Below, piece by piece: positions 23,681 through 37,699 of a stretch of DNA of 64,000 bases (positions are counted from its first letter, which is position 1; each line of letters begins with the position of its first letter). Source of the stretch: Lanius collurio (Eukaryota; Chordata; Aves; Passeriformes; Laniidae); the NCBI GenBank assembly GCA_020086605.1, contig JACBWW010000020.1, positions 17,328,776-17,392,775 of the forward strand. The letters run 5' to 3'. The position numbers were made by a program, and so were the translations under genes. The notes under the pieces are model-generated. The model was not told the origin of the DNA and made no database searches. It saw nothing but the letters and a program-made list of their open reading frames with translations.

Positions 23681-23810
23681 AGATTCATGGAATTGAAGCC
23701 CAAAATGAAATTATTAGGTCATCTAACGTGGGCTCACGTATATCTCAGGATATTAAATTTCACCTACTTATTTTTTGGAGTCTGGAACTTATCCAAAGCC
23801 TACTGCAGCC
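23681..23810 (-). mobile_element. Probable ancient CR1/L3-type LINE 3' end fragment
   Basis: Read on the + strand, the pattern is ATTCATGGAATTGAAGCCC, then ATTATTAGGTCATCTAAC, then CTCAGGATATTAAATTTCAC. This matches in order the antisense of the 3' region of old amniote CR1/L3 LINEs as I remember it (element sense: TTAGATGATC, then ATGAATC at the end). The copy is short and strongly diverged. The assignment is from memory of the family. Confidence 0.5.
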
Positions 23811-24099
23811 TCCGGACTTACTCCAGCAAGTTCAATGGGTTGTGATTCAGGCTTTGAGTCAAGCCTCAACTTTTTAAATTATTGAAAGTACTCTAATCCC
23901 CTTGTGTGTCCATGTGTGCTGATACAGAGACCTCATTTTCCACTGGTTAATGGTGGAATTTGTCACTTTTTGCAGGAAGTATGTGCAGGAACTCAGCACT
24001 TCTTTACAACAAAACATTATGATTATGCAGAAGCTTTAAAATACTCTAAAATATGTATCACCTCTTTGGGCATCATGCAGGAACTCACACATCTTCCAA

Positions 24100-24430
24100 T
24101 TTTTACTTAATACCTACTTATCACCCCTTTTCTGTATTTTACTTACTTATACTTACACATTTTACTCACTTTTACATACTTATGCATAACCTATACAGTT
24201 CACTTACTTTTATATAACTCACTATTTATACATCTTACTCTATTTTTACCTAACACAGTACATACACATTTTACTTATACTTTTGCTTACTTAGTACAGT
24301 ACTTGCACATTTTACCAACTTATCCATAACACAGCAATACACATTTTACTTACTTATACTTTTCACTTACCTAACACAGCACTCTTACATTTTACTAACT
24401 TATCCATAATACAGTACACATACATGTTGC
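24100..24430. repeat. Degenerate G-poor tandem repeat
   Basis: Units of roughly 35-50 bases recur, built from CACATTTTAC, ACTTACTTATACTTT, CTAACACAGCA and AACTTATCCATAA. Only about a dozen G residues occur in some 330 bases, a strong strand asymmetry. The array is embedded in ordinary intergenic DNA. I do not recognise the repeat family. Confidence 0.7.
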
Positions 24431-27400
24431 AACTGCAGTGCATGAGATTACACCTTGCTTGATTGGTCCCTCTACTTTGCCCAAGAGCTCTACACACACT
24501 TTTCAGGAAATAAGATTGGTTTTAGTCCAGTGCAGCACAGTCCTTTTTTGTCAATTCCTTGCTGTCTTCATACTCAGTTTTTCAGCTTCTTCTTTCCCAA
24601 TTCTTTTTCAATTTAGCACAGTTTACCTTTCAATCCTTGATACTCCAGATCTAGGCAAGCACAGTCAAGATTATGGCAGCAACAAAACCTATCCAGTAAT
24701 AAGCAGCCAAGTTAGTCCAGGAAATCCAAACAAGACAGCACAGGACAAAGACCAGCCATAAGCCTACCCAACCTCTCTTCTCTTCAGACTGAACCTTCTG
24801 GCTGGGCTTAAAAACCCTCCAGGAGCTGACCTGCTACACCTGAAGGTGGATGGCCAGGTGAAGCTGGTGAGGGTAATTCCAGCCTGGTCTCACTCTGAGG
24901 GCTCCAATAGGAATAACTACAGATAGTTTGGCTGGGGCATACTATCATGGTCCAAAACACCTTACAACAGCATGCAGCATTTTCATTCAATGCAGTCAAA
25001 CAGTGTATTTTTTCTAATAGATATGTGGGTATGTTAATGGAGGTGTGTCACAGACTTAGGATGCAGTTGACACAAATTATTTCTAAAACTCAGTGAGCTG
25101 TGAACATAGAAACAGAAGTATTGTCCTTCAGCTTCAAATTACAGATCTGTGCTCTTTGAGTTGCAGGTGATGTCCCCAGAGTTGAAGGGTGAGTCACACC
25201 CACAGAGGTGTGCCAGCATCTCTGTTCAGGTAAGTGTTCCCAAAGTTTTGAGGAAAAAAAAATCTGTCTGATTGCTAGAGTAATGGAAAGCAGGCATTTG
25301 CCTTACACCATTCACAAAAATAGCAAGTGGAATGAAGAAAGTTTATTTCAAGACAAAATATTTTTGTTTCTGGAAGCAGAAGAGAAGAAGGGGAGATAGA
25401 GAAATGACAGGGAAACTCACAAAGCAAGGGTGGCATTTGCCATGTGAGCCTGAGCAAGCAGAATGAAATATTTCTCTCTGCCTTGGGAAAAAATCTTCAT
25501 TTTGTGTCTATCAGCAACAGAGAGGCAACAAGTGTGCGCAAATGAGAATAGGCTGGCACAGGACCAGCCCATATATGCAATTATTTGAAGAAACTTAGAT
25601 GTGAGTGCTGAAAAGGAGAGGGAAATCCCTGAGACCACTCTGATGGCAACTGTGTTCAGAGTTACCTAAGAAATATCCACAAACTTCATTCCCTTTATCA
25701 TTTCAAAAAGAAGATAGATTTAAGTGTTGAAAGAAGAGTGCAAGGGCTAATTGTTTTACAGATAAAAAACCCAAGAGGTCCAGACCACTCTTTAAACACG
25801 ACTTCCAGCTATGCCTGATTTAAGAGTGTTCCCTTACTTGTGGTGGTGTAACAAGATGATTCAGCACATGGCCAAGGTATTTAGCAAAATGCCATCACCT
25901 CCAGCCAACTTCTGAAGGGCTGTGTGCTGACAAGGAGCCTTCACAAGCTGATGCACTAAGAATGTGCTTAGCTGCTCTCAGAAGAGGGTGCCAGGTACCA
26001 GTGAAGTTAGCAGGTTGCAGCTTTGGTTCCATTCCTGGTCTTTTGCTTGCCTCCTGTCCCAGTATTTTAATTCAATACTGGGGAGTAACCCTAGCTAGTG
26101 GCTAATTACTGCAAGCTTCAGAAAGGTGTAATCTTTCTGATGACCTGACCAGTAATCCGGGAAGTCCTGAGCAAATACTGAGCTTCCAAAGAGCCAATTA
26201 ATGAACTATCAGTGCAATAAATGGTTTCCTTTTATTGAGGACCATTAAAAATCATAATAAAGAGATACATATGTCTCTGTGCTGCAGTGGTTTGTGGAGT
26301 GTCATAATTTAGCACTAACTCTTAGCATGAGCAAATCTCTGCCTCTTCCATGTATCTTGAAGCTCTGCATAATCAGACTGCAGTTACTGCAGCCATCAGC
26401 AAGGGGTGAATTGGTGCATAAATAGCAGAGATTATTGGTGAGGGAGATGCCTCCTCCACATAAGAAGAGACATTGCTTCCCAGCTTGGTTCCCGAAGCTG
26501 GGAATGGGGTACAACAATTTTGATGCCCATTTTCCTTTGCTGTCCCTTCCTTCTGGTAAAACAAATACTCTTCAGGAATATAGAGTCCAGTCCTCTGAGA
26601 CTAGGGCCATGAGAGATCTTTCACCCCTCAGTGCTCCTGGTGACCAGCCCACCATTTTAGGGGACAGAATGGAAGCATTTTATTTATCATCCTGAACATA
26701 TGCATCATCAATATTTACTTCATTATTGATGTTTTATTTACCAATATATTTTAGCACATTTATTATTTCCTTTTTTTTTTTTAATGAGTTTTCTCTCTTC
26801 TGTTCTTTACTTTGTTGATACATTTTCAAGACATTTGTACTTCTTCAGTTTTAAGTTTGACAGACTGAAGTAGCCAAGCTGTCTGGGTGTCCTCCCACTT
26901 TCAAGGTAGCTCTTCTCCTGTACCTAGGATTTTCTTTTCATGGGTATTCTTGAATACAGCTGAACAAAGTAAACCCAGTGCCTCATAGAATGGCATTTGT
27001 TCTTCCATCTCTCTGACGTTGCTTTCTATCCCATTATAGCTTGTTATCTGATTGCTTTTTTTTTAAAAAAAAATATTTTATTTCGACCATTATGTGTGTA
27101 GGAGATAAAAATTATACCGTCAGTCTACAAGTCTTTCTAATTTCCACAGCAAAAACTGTTCATATACCATTGGTAGATGACTTTGCACTTTCTCATGCCA
27201 GATTTTGTCTCACTTCTAACTCTTTTGTGCCTGCTGTCCTGGTCCTTTTGCCTACCAGTGATTCTTCCCAGCTTGATGACAATAGACTGTATTGGTAGAC
27301 TCTTCCTTGCTGTACTGCTCTAGAAAGGCTTTTGGAGAGCAGTTGTGGCCTTTGCAGTCCTTTGGTCTCCTGGAAGAGCCACCATGGACACCGTATGTTG

Positions 27401-30400
27401 TTACTGGCTGCTCAGCAAATCCAGCCTTGAGCTTCATCACAGCCTTTACATATATACAACATCTGGGACGGGAAACTTACTGCACTGTAAATTCTGTTTC
27501 TGACTTTTCATCTACCAGAGGGCTTAATGGTTCTCAAAGGAAGTGATCAACTTCAGTGCAAACACCTTTCCATATTTCTGATGATAAATATACATGAAAG
27601 GAAATCACCTAGCTTCTTGGCAAGTGTGTCTATTTTAAGTTTTCCCTTTAATCCTTAGGGACCCAGCAAACCCCATGTTCTTTCTTTAAGATCTTCCAAT
27701 ACAGGAAAGAACACCTTACTGTTTATTTTAAATGGTTTCGTGTTTCTCTTTATGAAATTATGGTGACCCTTCATATTAATTTTCTCTCTAATATCTGCCA
27801 GCTGTAATTTATGTTTTCTTTATTAGCATTTCAAAAATCCGGTTTCCCATTTTGACTTTGAATCTTTCCAACCCCGCCAGTTTCTGTATTGTTGTGTGAT
27901 ACTCATCTCTCCTGAGACTCTAACGACACTTCTTTCCAAGGAGCTCCTTGATGCTGAATGTGCAGGGGATAAGAATCTCCCAGAGTAAAAAGTGTAACTG
28001 GAAAAATTAATGGACATTGGGAATTATTAAACATAAAATATTAAATGTCTCCCTCTGCTTTTGCCTCTATTTCTGTTACTTGCTATTGACCATGGGCCTC
28101 TGGTCTTGCCTAGTACAGCTGTTCTTACAATCTTGCTCACAAATCCTGGACTTTTCCTATTCTGATTTCCTTTCATTTTCTCGGTCCTTTACTCTAGACA
28201 GTAATGAAGCTGGTTTTGACAGTTTCTGTATTGGTCAGAATATCAAAAAATAGATTATTGTAATCTTTCTCTGGAGGAGACAACTTATGAAGTTATCAGC
28301 ATCGTTACAGAAATGGTGCAATATCCCTCTCTTCTGAAAATTACAGATCTGTGCTAAGAGACGAAAACACAGGAGAAGAATTGCACAACTTCTCTGGTTT
28401 ATGGGAATCTGTCATGTCTTGTAAATAAAGCAGCATTCTTGAAATCAAAATGTAAGGTAACACTACAAATAGAAATTATGCCCATGTCTGCATATAAGGT
28501 AAATATCAAAATGGCAAGTAATGTACAATATGCTCTTGGCAAACTTGGTATATCTTTTTCTCTTATGAGGGAGCTATTCAAAATTTTTTTAAATAAAAGG
28601 TTCCTTGTGAAAATATAAAACTCAAAGATTAGGAAAACAAACTTGTAAGAGCAAATAATGTGACAAAAATATTTCAAAGGAATTTCAAAAGAAATGCTTG
28701 AGATAGCATTTCAAAACTGTGCTAGTGTGACTTGATTTTTTCAAAGGTTTTTTCCAATAAGAATCATAACAACCCGATAGTGATCAAAGTGTGTAATGAA
28801 GCAAATTTAATGCCATGATATAACTTTTTGATCTGTCACCACACCCTTTAGAAAAATGAGTGACCTTTGCACCTCAAAATCCTTTTGAGTATAGGAAATG
28901 AAAAATCTTTCTAAAATGCTATTTTCTGTTCAAAACAGTTGTCAAATAAAGTAAAAAATAGCCTAATTGTTATATGCAGTCATATTCTCCTAACTTTTTC
29001 TTGTCTGAGTATTATCTGCATTACTGAAAGTGTTGCATATCTCATTTTCCTGAAGCAGCACACCAAACACTACACTAATCAATATTTTCATAAAACTATG
29101 TATTTTTTCAAAATTTCCTGCTTTTTCACATACAGTAGGAACATTTAGGATTGCAATCACCCTGCCTATTCAAGCCATAGTGAGCCACATCAACTTCAGC
29201 CAGATGATAATGGAGGCAGAAGAGGTTGGAAAGGAACTGTGCATTTCTTTGATCTTGTTCCTGTTTTTCACCACTCTCTGTTCTCAACATTGTTTAGAGA
29301 AGTCTTGCATCCCCAGGTTGACCAAATCCATCAGAATCTCCTTCCCTCTCCGGTATCTATCTGCTGACTCAGTCCAGAACTGCAGCAAGCATCTGCTCTG
29401 CCTGTGCCACAGGCACAGCCTAAAGCCTTGGCACTGGTTTTGCCAAGAAGGAGCAAGCACTGACCTGTCTTTCTCTTGACCCAGTTTTTCTCTGTCCCTG
29501 GTCCAGCAAATGAGAATGTGCTACAGTCTGAAGACAGACGGAGGAAGAGTCTCAGGATGTGACTGTTGCAATAGCTTGAAAGTGAGCCAGCACAACTTCA
29601 TCACTGCACAAAGGAGTAAACAAGCTCAGCTGGAGTATGGAGTTGAGATAACCCCAATGCTCAATGTCAGCTCTCAAGCTGGGGAGTGTCACCATGCCAC
29701 AGGGATGTTTCCCATTCTTCTCTCTCTTCTTTTTTTTTTTTTTTTTTTTTCTATATACTTTGAGAAAAAGAAAAAAGGAAATACTAATCTCAAAGAAATG
29801 TGGAAGATGGAAGAAATGTGGGAATTCGGTCGTATTTTAAACAGTTTTTTCCATCTATGCTACAATTTGGATCATCTTAATTTTGTCTAAAATGAAGAGA
29901 TTTCTTAGAGAAAAAGAAGAAAACTTCCACAAGAGTCTGTTAAAAATGTCCAGAAAAAAGCAGTGATCTGTTTTGGCTTATTCAAGATTTTTAATTTATG
30001 TTAACAGCTGACAGAAGCCCATTGGGAGCAGCAATTTTGCACTGTTTGCTGCAGAGGGATTTGGGATGGAAGATATCCTGCTTGATGACAGGATATCTAG
30101 CCTGTCCTGATGAGCTACATTCAATGTTCTGAGTTTCTTCCATAGTGATGCTGAAAAAGGACCCAGACATGAGGAGATGTACATATTGGTACAGCTTGTG
30201 GAAGTTTTTTAACCACCTTATAGTGAGTTTTAGGAGCTCTGAACTTAACTCAGGCTTCAGGTAGTATGGCCAAGCAGAAAGTCTTTTCATATATGATATT
30301 CAGAGGTAAGGGTTTTCACCAAAGGCTTATGGAGTCCCTGATTAATTCTTATGCAGTTATTATAACAGTATTTTCTTTATGTTTGGGAAAGAGCAATGCT

Positions 30401-33400
30401 TGCCAAAATATTCTGTTTTATCTAATTAATTCTATTTCAAGATGAAAAGCTACTATACTACCTCTGATTAATGTTGCTCACTACTTAAATCCCTCAGCAA
30501 CTTCAGAAAGTATTTAGTAAAATACTTAGTATGCTACAGCACATTCTTCATGATTTTTTAAAAAATTACCTTACACTAGGGAGGGCACCACTTGGTGAGA
30601 GAAGGGGGAAGCAGAAGGTTGGTGGTTTACCAGTCTACAGCAGGCATGGGCATCCCAACAAATGTAAGACTTTTATTGACCCTGCTGTCCTCAGGATCAG
30701 GACCTGTAAATTTTAATAGCTGTCTAGTGGCTACAGAAGCCTCTTTGTCAGCATCCTTCCTCTACATGATAGCAGCAAACCCAGTGACACCACCAGATGC
30801 AGTGCACAGCCTCTTTGAAGAGTGTCAGATGTTGCCAGCACGATGCACTTCAAACTCAGAGAGCATCAGCCCAGCTGATCTGCAGGGAGTGAAGAACTGG
30901 CTTGATAATATGTGCCAGCTCAGAATCCAGAGAGAGAGAATTTCTGCACATTTTTGAGAGTATGCATGCAAAGCAAGTAGGATACCTGCTGCCTGTGAAC
31001 AGAAAGTAGAATAGTGAAAGGCACTATAAAGAGGAAAGAAAGAAGCAAAATCTGAAAGCGGCTCTTACAGGGCTGTGGAAGGATTTCACAAAGCTCTGAA
31101 TCTACTTTATGAAATCTACTCCCCTGCAGGGTCATGAGCTGTTGTGTTAGTCTGGCTTCAGATAGGAAAGGATCTCTTGTCCCCATCATTCTGTGCACTG
31201 CACCAAAGGCCCTTGGGGCAGTTCTGTCCCATCAGCTCTGTGCACATTGGAATCCCATTGTGTTTCTTCCAGAGGCGCCTCTAAATCTCCAGGGGCAGGA
31301 GTCAATTTTGGATGGCATGCAAGAACACTTGAAATGCCTGTGTAGAGCCTGCTCCTCTGCTGTGAGAGGCTGAGGAATCTAAGTGAACGGTCGAGTTCTT
31401 GAGATTTAGGAAACAGTCTGGTATTTAGGCTAGAGTAAAAACAAATGTTCCCTGCAAGAGCAGATGAAGATGCTGTGTCTCACTTCCTGGAATTTAGGGC
31501 TGGCAAAGGCAGAATCCTTTTAATTCATATCATATCAAGGTCTTCTGCACATTCCTTCTGAATGGGAGACGCTGGAAGTGGAAAGTTGGCTCTGGATTTT
31601 ATTGTTTCCAAAACAAAATCCTTTTGGTGATATTCCTAACAAAAACACTAAAACCTTTTCTTTTTTTCAGTATACTGATTTTTTTCCGGGAGACATCTAA
31701 CAGATCCCTGTAGGTAGAGCTTGTTACATATAAAGTTGTCCTTACAGATTTTCTGATTTACAATTTCAGTTTTCCAAAAGTGAAAAACATCATGCATGAC
31801 CACTATGAGTTCAAAGAAGAAAGACCCATCCTCTTGATCCCACTCTTTGCTCACTGTAACTTTGTGGATTTCAACATTATCCCTCATTTACGTCAGTGAA
31901 GTTACTGTACTCATTGAGAAGTGACTGGTCGTTCTCCCTGTACAGCTAGCACTAAACATGAGCTGATCCATGTAATTCACTTGGTTGAACCCAGTCTTCT
32001 GGACCATAACTCCAAAGGGTATCTCATGTGTTGGTACACACAGGCCCAAAGTTTTATAAGCTAATATGAACAGAAATAGTAGGTGGTCTGAACTTTCAGT
32101 TCTGTAGTCTTGTAGCTGCTCTAGTGAAATCTAAGTGCATAAATAACATAAATGCCAGCATGAGGACACAGGCCTCTCCACAGGCTTTCTCCACAGACTT
32201 AGCTGTTCTGTCTACCCTGGGTTTTCCCCTCCCCAGACAAACTAGTGCCCCTAATGTGCACCTAATCATCTAATCATCAGCAAAAACTCTCCCTATCCAA
32301 ATGGAGGATTTGAGGAATGGCATGAGTGCATTTCAATATTCCTGGAGACCTGTCACCACTAAGTTAAAGACTAGGAAGTACTCTGCCTGTACCCTCTGCA
32401 TGTGGCATTTCTTGCACTGTGGTCCTGTTCTGATTATGTCTTAGCATAATCCCTGGCCTCAGGGGACCACGGACTGCATCCAGGTCTTTTCCAACAGAAA
32501 GCCAGTCCTCCAGTGTGTTACTCTTCTGTCCCTCTGGCCACATCTATATGCTCAGATATGCTGGGACTGACCCTTGGTCCTTCCCAGCAAATGGCAGGGA
32601 CACAAGTCGCCAGGAATTAGTCATTATATTGCCATCTCAATGTGACACATTCCAGCTGGCATCAAGATGACGTCATATTTCTCAACACGCACTCCTTACC
32701 AAAGCCACAGTGCTGCAGTGTTTTGGATTCATTACCTGCTCTCATAATGAAAGGATTATTTTTTTTTACACAAACAGGTTAAAAACCATCACTCCAGGCA
32801 CTTCTTAACCTCTGTAGAGATCTGAAAGCTTTCTCCCTGAAGGACACCTTACCACAGACTACTCTGGGGTTTGACTTTTGTGGTGTCTCCTTTCTGTTGT
32901 GGTTTCTGGAGATGCTGTAGGAGTTGCAGAGCTGGTAAAACCATGGAGCTGGGTGGAGGGAGCCAATGGTGCCTCTGCTTACAGACTATGCTCACTTTAT
33001 TTTTGCTTCTGGGTGAGAAGCCAGCAGTTGGTTTCAATCCCAGTTTGAATGTGTCTTTCTCAGAGTCTGGCTCTCTTCTTGTGCAACACTGTGATGCTGA
33101 GATATTCTGGGACACTTTTACTAACCATGGCAGAGATGCATTCCTGGAGACTGGAGAGAGGGTGTTTTTCAGTGCAGGGCCACAAGTTTGAGTGATTCCA
33201 GCTGGGAAAGCCACTCTCTCTGGTGGTCTGATGGAGCTGAGGTTTACTGACCTTCATAAAACTGTGCCACCCACTGCAGCATGACCACCTCCCCCTCATC
33301 ACACACATCCCCCTTCACACTGCATAACCCTGTGCCTGGGGCTTCACCCTTGCTTCTCCTGGGTCTGGGCAGGCAGAGCAGCTTAGAAACAATGATGGCA

Positions 33401-36400
33401 GAGAGAAGGGAGGAAACAAAGCTACCCAAGAATGACAACAGGCTTTACTCAGGCTCCAGTGGATGCTTTGAGGGATCCAACATGAGTTTTTGAAAGACGG
33501 TTTGTTACATCCTTAATTCCAAATAATCCTAGCTGCTGAAATGGGATGCAAACATCCTCCACTTCTGTCCTGCTCCTCTCCTGCTCTTCAAAATAATTGA
33601 GGAGTGATACTTAAACAAGGTGACTGCCTACCCTAGCTCCTCTTGTCCCTTTATCTACATTCAGATGCTAATGATGGTTTAAACCAATGTTTGTGATTCA
33701 CAGGCCTAAAGCAAAGCTCGGCAGAAGGTCTGTAGACAGTAGGGGAGCCAGCTATTTTTAACTCTCTTCCTTTCCTAAGTCAATATTAGGATAAGCAGCA
33801 ATGGAAAAGGCCAACATAAGGAGAAGGAATTTGAAGCCAGGAGAGCTTCAGAAGCTGTCAGAACAAGCAGCCTCACAGGGCAAAGGGCAGCAGAGAGACA
33901 CTGGCAGGTGCTAAGTGGGCTGGGAGACCATTTGTCTCCCACAAAAAAAAAGCACTAGACTCCTCAGATATTTACAATGGCTTCTGTCCACTCAAACTGT
34001 CTAACTACCTATATATTTTAACCTCTCCTAAACAGAGCCGTGTGCCTCCAACATCCCTGTCAACGGTAGGGGCTATGGTTATACTTCTGAGCACTGTTTT
34101 TATCTGCCCCCAGCTGTACAGCTGCTAATGTTTCTGTACTAAAGCATTTCCTCCAACCTTTCATCTTGTCAAGTTGACTAAATACTACAATGTTTTGGAA
34201 AAGGATTTTCGGAGCAGGCTTCATAGATTCATTCAGACTACCAGAGACTCTGCTTGCAGCTTGCTTAGCAGGAGATTCCCAACAAAGTTTCACAGACACA
34301 TGGATTTCAATAACATCTTTTTCCTATAGTAGTATATAATGCATTGGGAGAAAAATAACTAAGAATAGAAAAATATAAGTTTGGTGATGGATATGATGGA
34401 TAGGAATTGCAAAAATTTATTTGTATTTATGTTGGCTTTATTAATGTTTTCTCCCATTGCAAAGAGAGGTAAAGGAAATTCTGTACTCCCTTGACAATAA
34501 GGAGAACATGCTTGTATTTCCTTTGACTATGAAATAAAACACGGAGATGAAGTGACCGGTGCCTATTCCGTCTTTGTGGTGTCCATGACTGATGGACAAA
34601 GAGAACTGTCCTGAATTGGGAATTTTTGTATCCTTGTTGCTATTCCTTCACCAGTTAGCCTGTTAAAGGAAACAAAACGTGGATGGGAACAGAGGCCAGG
34701 AAGGTGAGGGATTACCCTACAGTTCCCTTTCTCTGAAAGAAATCTCAAATGTGTAAAATCAGAATGGGCTCCATCTTCCTGACACTTGCAGTACAGGTTC
34801 TTTCAGAGCTGCAGTCTGGGTTCTCCTCCCATGTTTGCTTCCTGCAACCTTCCAAGGAGCTCATGCAGGGTGGAGAAAGGACGGTGGATAAGCTCATTGT
34901 AACAGAAGGTTAGGATGTGATGTGTGTCTTGCTGCTTCCAAATTCTACAAATCTGCTCAACAAAGAGAATAAAGATAAGACCGTGAAAGACTCGGTTTCA
35001 CCATGCTGTCTTAGTTCACTGATTCAGCAAGGACTCCTCTACCAAAAAAAGAAGGCTGTCAAGGATTGATATCTATGTACTTCTGGAATAACAAAATAGA
35101 TTGGACTCCTCCTACTTGCCAACCCCACTGAAAATGAGCAACATACATTTTCCAAATACATATTCTTCATACACCACAAGGAATCAAAGATAAATGACTT
35201 TCCTCTTCACCCCTTCTTTTCCTTTGCACCCTAAAGAGAGAGAGATACGATTAATTCATTATGAAAATCTGGGCCACTCAAGAGAATGACAAATGTCCTT
35301 GTGATTTCATTCGGGCTGAAAGCCAGACCTGTCAAAAATTGGCCAACATCTTCTCACCAATTGCAATTAAATTGTAGTGACATATTTTCTATTATGGGCA
35401 TGGGTGTAACAAATACAGTGATATTGGACACTGAAAGTGTTAAATGACACCTTGTTTTCTTATAGAAAACTGCTCAGTAATTTATAGTATTTCAGAGTTC
35501 CTCTAGGAACTCCTTTCAGAGTGTGCTTTCCAGGGATACTAAGGAACTGCCTTTTGACAACTGCTCCTTCTCAGTGTGTTCAGTTTAGCAAGATTTGCAC
35601 CATGAAAAAAACCCATGTTGATTAAGGTATAAATTCAGAATTATTTCAGTGCTTGTGTTGTGGCTAGAGCAGTGAGATTCATAACTTCACCAGCAAGCAG
35701 AAGCTTACTACTGCCACGGCAGCAATCATATAATTTTAATGGAATTTGGGATTTTTTTGGACAATGTCCTACAAAATTAGAAGTTTCTGTACATAGTATT
35801 TTAAGCACAGTTGGTTAAGGGTTAACTTGGTTAGTGGAACCTTAGTGAAAGTTTTAAAATACTGCTGTCATGGAGAACAAATGCCTTCAAAGCGCCTATA
35901 GCACATGTTATTTAAAAGAGCACTGAAATAAAGCCCTGGTTTTAATTATTTTTCCTTGCAGAACTTCTCTAACTTCATTGCCAAAGAAAAGATGTCCAGA
36001 GCCAATTTTTAATCTTAATTATACGAGATTCAATCTGGAATATTTCCCTTGAAGTTAGAGTTACATCAGGTTTGCACAAAGCAGAATCTGGCCCAGTTTC
36101 CATATTAGACTCTTTCTCAAAAGATAATTTAGATTAAAAAGCATAATATCTGACAAAAAAAGACAGCAGTCTAAGGATCATAATCTAACTACATGCTGCT
36201 GTATCCTTGTTCTTGAGCTACACCAGAGCTTTCCTTTTTAAACCTGAACTGTAACTTCACATGCATGGCTACAAAAACATTTACCTGCATTTTCCTCTCA
36301 TCTCACTCTCTCATTTCTCCCTCCACAACCATCTTGTTCAAGAGGAGTGCATATAAGTGAGTTCTCTAAAGAACTGTCAACAACAGGCAAATGATCACAT

Positions 36401-37300
36401 AACTGAGGCAGAAAGTCTCTTTGCAGAATTAGATGAGGTACAGATTAAAACAAGGTGATGTCAGAGAAAAAAGACAGTCTTTTAGAGAAGTAACAAAAAA
36501 AGGGAGGAACAGTTACCCCTGACATTTCAGGGTTTCAGTCTCTCCTGTCTCTGAACTAAAGCAAGAAAAATGAGTATGTGGGCTTTGGCCACTCCTTGGA
36601 ATGGCTTGAGGTGTGATTGGCATCTGCTTCATTTCTTCCATCACTGATCAGGGCCACAGAACCTTGAGTACAGGAGACACACAGTGCTGCAAGAAGAACG
36701 ACAGTGTGATTCATGCCTCCTGCTGACATACCTCCAGCGTAACCTTGGTAAATATGAGTAAAATGACTCAACAGATTCAATGACTAAGAGGAATGGCTAC
36801 GTTAATTTCCAGGTCTGGAGCTTTTTGCTGACTGTGACAACATGGATGCTGATTCTTGCAACTCCTAGTGGTGGCTCCACATAAAACCCAGTTCTGCAAG
36901 CTCTTAGAAAGCATTAATGGCTTTTCATCTTCTTAATCCTTAGGATGGGGAAGATCCAAGTTCAGAAACATTCCATGCCACAGAAATAGAGGGATGGGGT
37001 TTTGTTTCCGGGAGTATTTTGGAGCATGAAAGATCCCGTGAAGAGAGGGATCGTTTTAGAAACCTGATTACAATTCATAAACCGTGACTGTAGCTCCAGT
37101 ATTTCCACAACAAATCACACTCAAAAGTGTGTTCTAATCACTAAGCATCAGAAGAAAAGATGCGTGATGAAGCAGAAAAATCCCGCCTTTTGTGGGATGA
37201 AGCAGAAAAATGACATCCCTTGTCTGTGGCATGGGTAATTCAGGGTACTCAGTAAAAAAACGTGTTGTTTCTCTCCTAAGTCTGACGTTTTATGATGTTC
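24431..37300. other. Ordinary AT-rich intergenic DNA
   Basis: No gene is recognised. Open frames up to about 120 codons (for example at 30592-30957, 32871-33191 and 32849-33214) have no recognisable motif and no gene context. A 21-base T run lies at 29730-29750. The sequence just right of the tandem repeat (24431-25010) could be part of an unrecognised interspersed element, but I see no diagnostic feature. Confidence 0.6.
29730..29750. repeat. Poly-T tract (21 bases)
   Basis: Twenty-one consecutive T residues follow a TC-rich lead and precede an A-rich stretch. There is no clear retroelement body on either side. Confidence 0.85.
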
Positions 37301-37699
37301 AGCCTATCTTGGCTCTCCTGTGCCCATGGTAGGAATGTATGGTGGGCGTGATCAGCCCGGGCATACGTGGGGACTGAGATTGGCGCAGATGCTGGCCCAT
37401 GCCCACCGTGTCAGAGGTGACCATGGCCGCGACATCCAGGGTGGCCTCCGCACCATGCAGCTCCCCCATGCAGAACTCAGGGCTGGGTTCCCTAGCACAG
37501 TAGCCCGAGGGGAGCAAAGCTGGTACTAATAGTAAATAGCTGCAGAACGAAAGCAGCTTGGTCTGCCTGTGGTTTTGTCCTGCTGTAATCCATTAATTGT
37601 AGCAGCTCAAAAGAACAAAGGCAGAGATAATGGTCTCGGGAATTATGAACCGAAGTCAAACCTGGGCTGAATCAGCAGAGGATCCTTTGATTTCAGAGG

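Noticed and set aside
30592..30957. 121-codon open frame in the intergenic region
   Set aside because: No recognisable motif, no splice or promoter context, and length within chance for 64 kb read in six frames.
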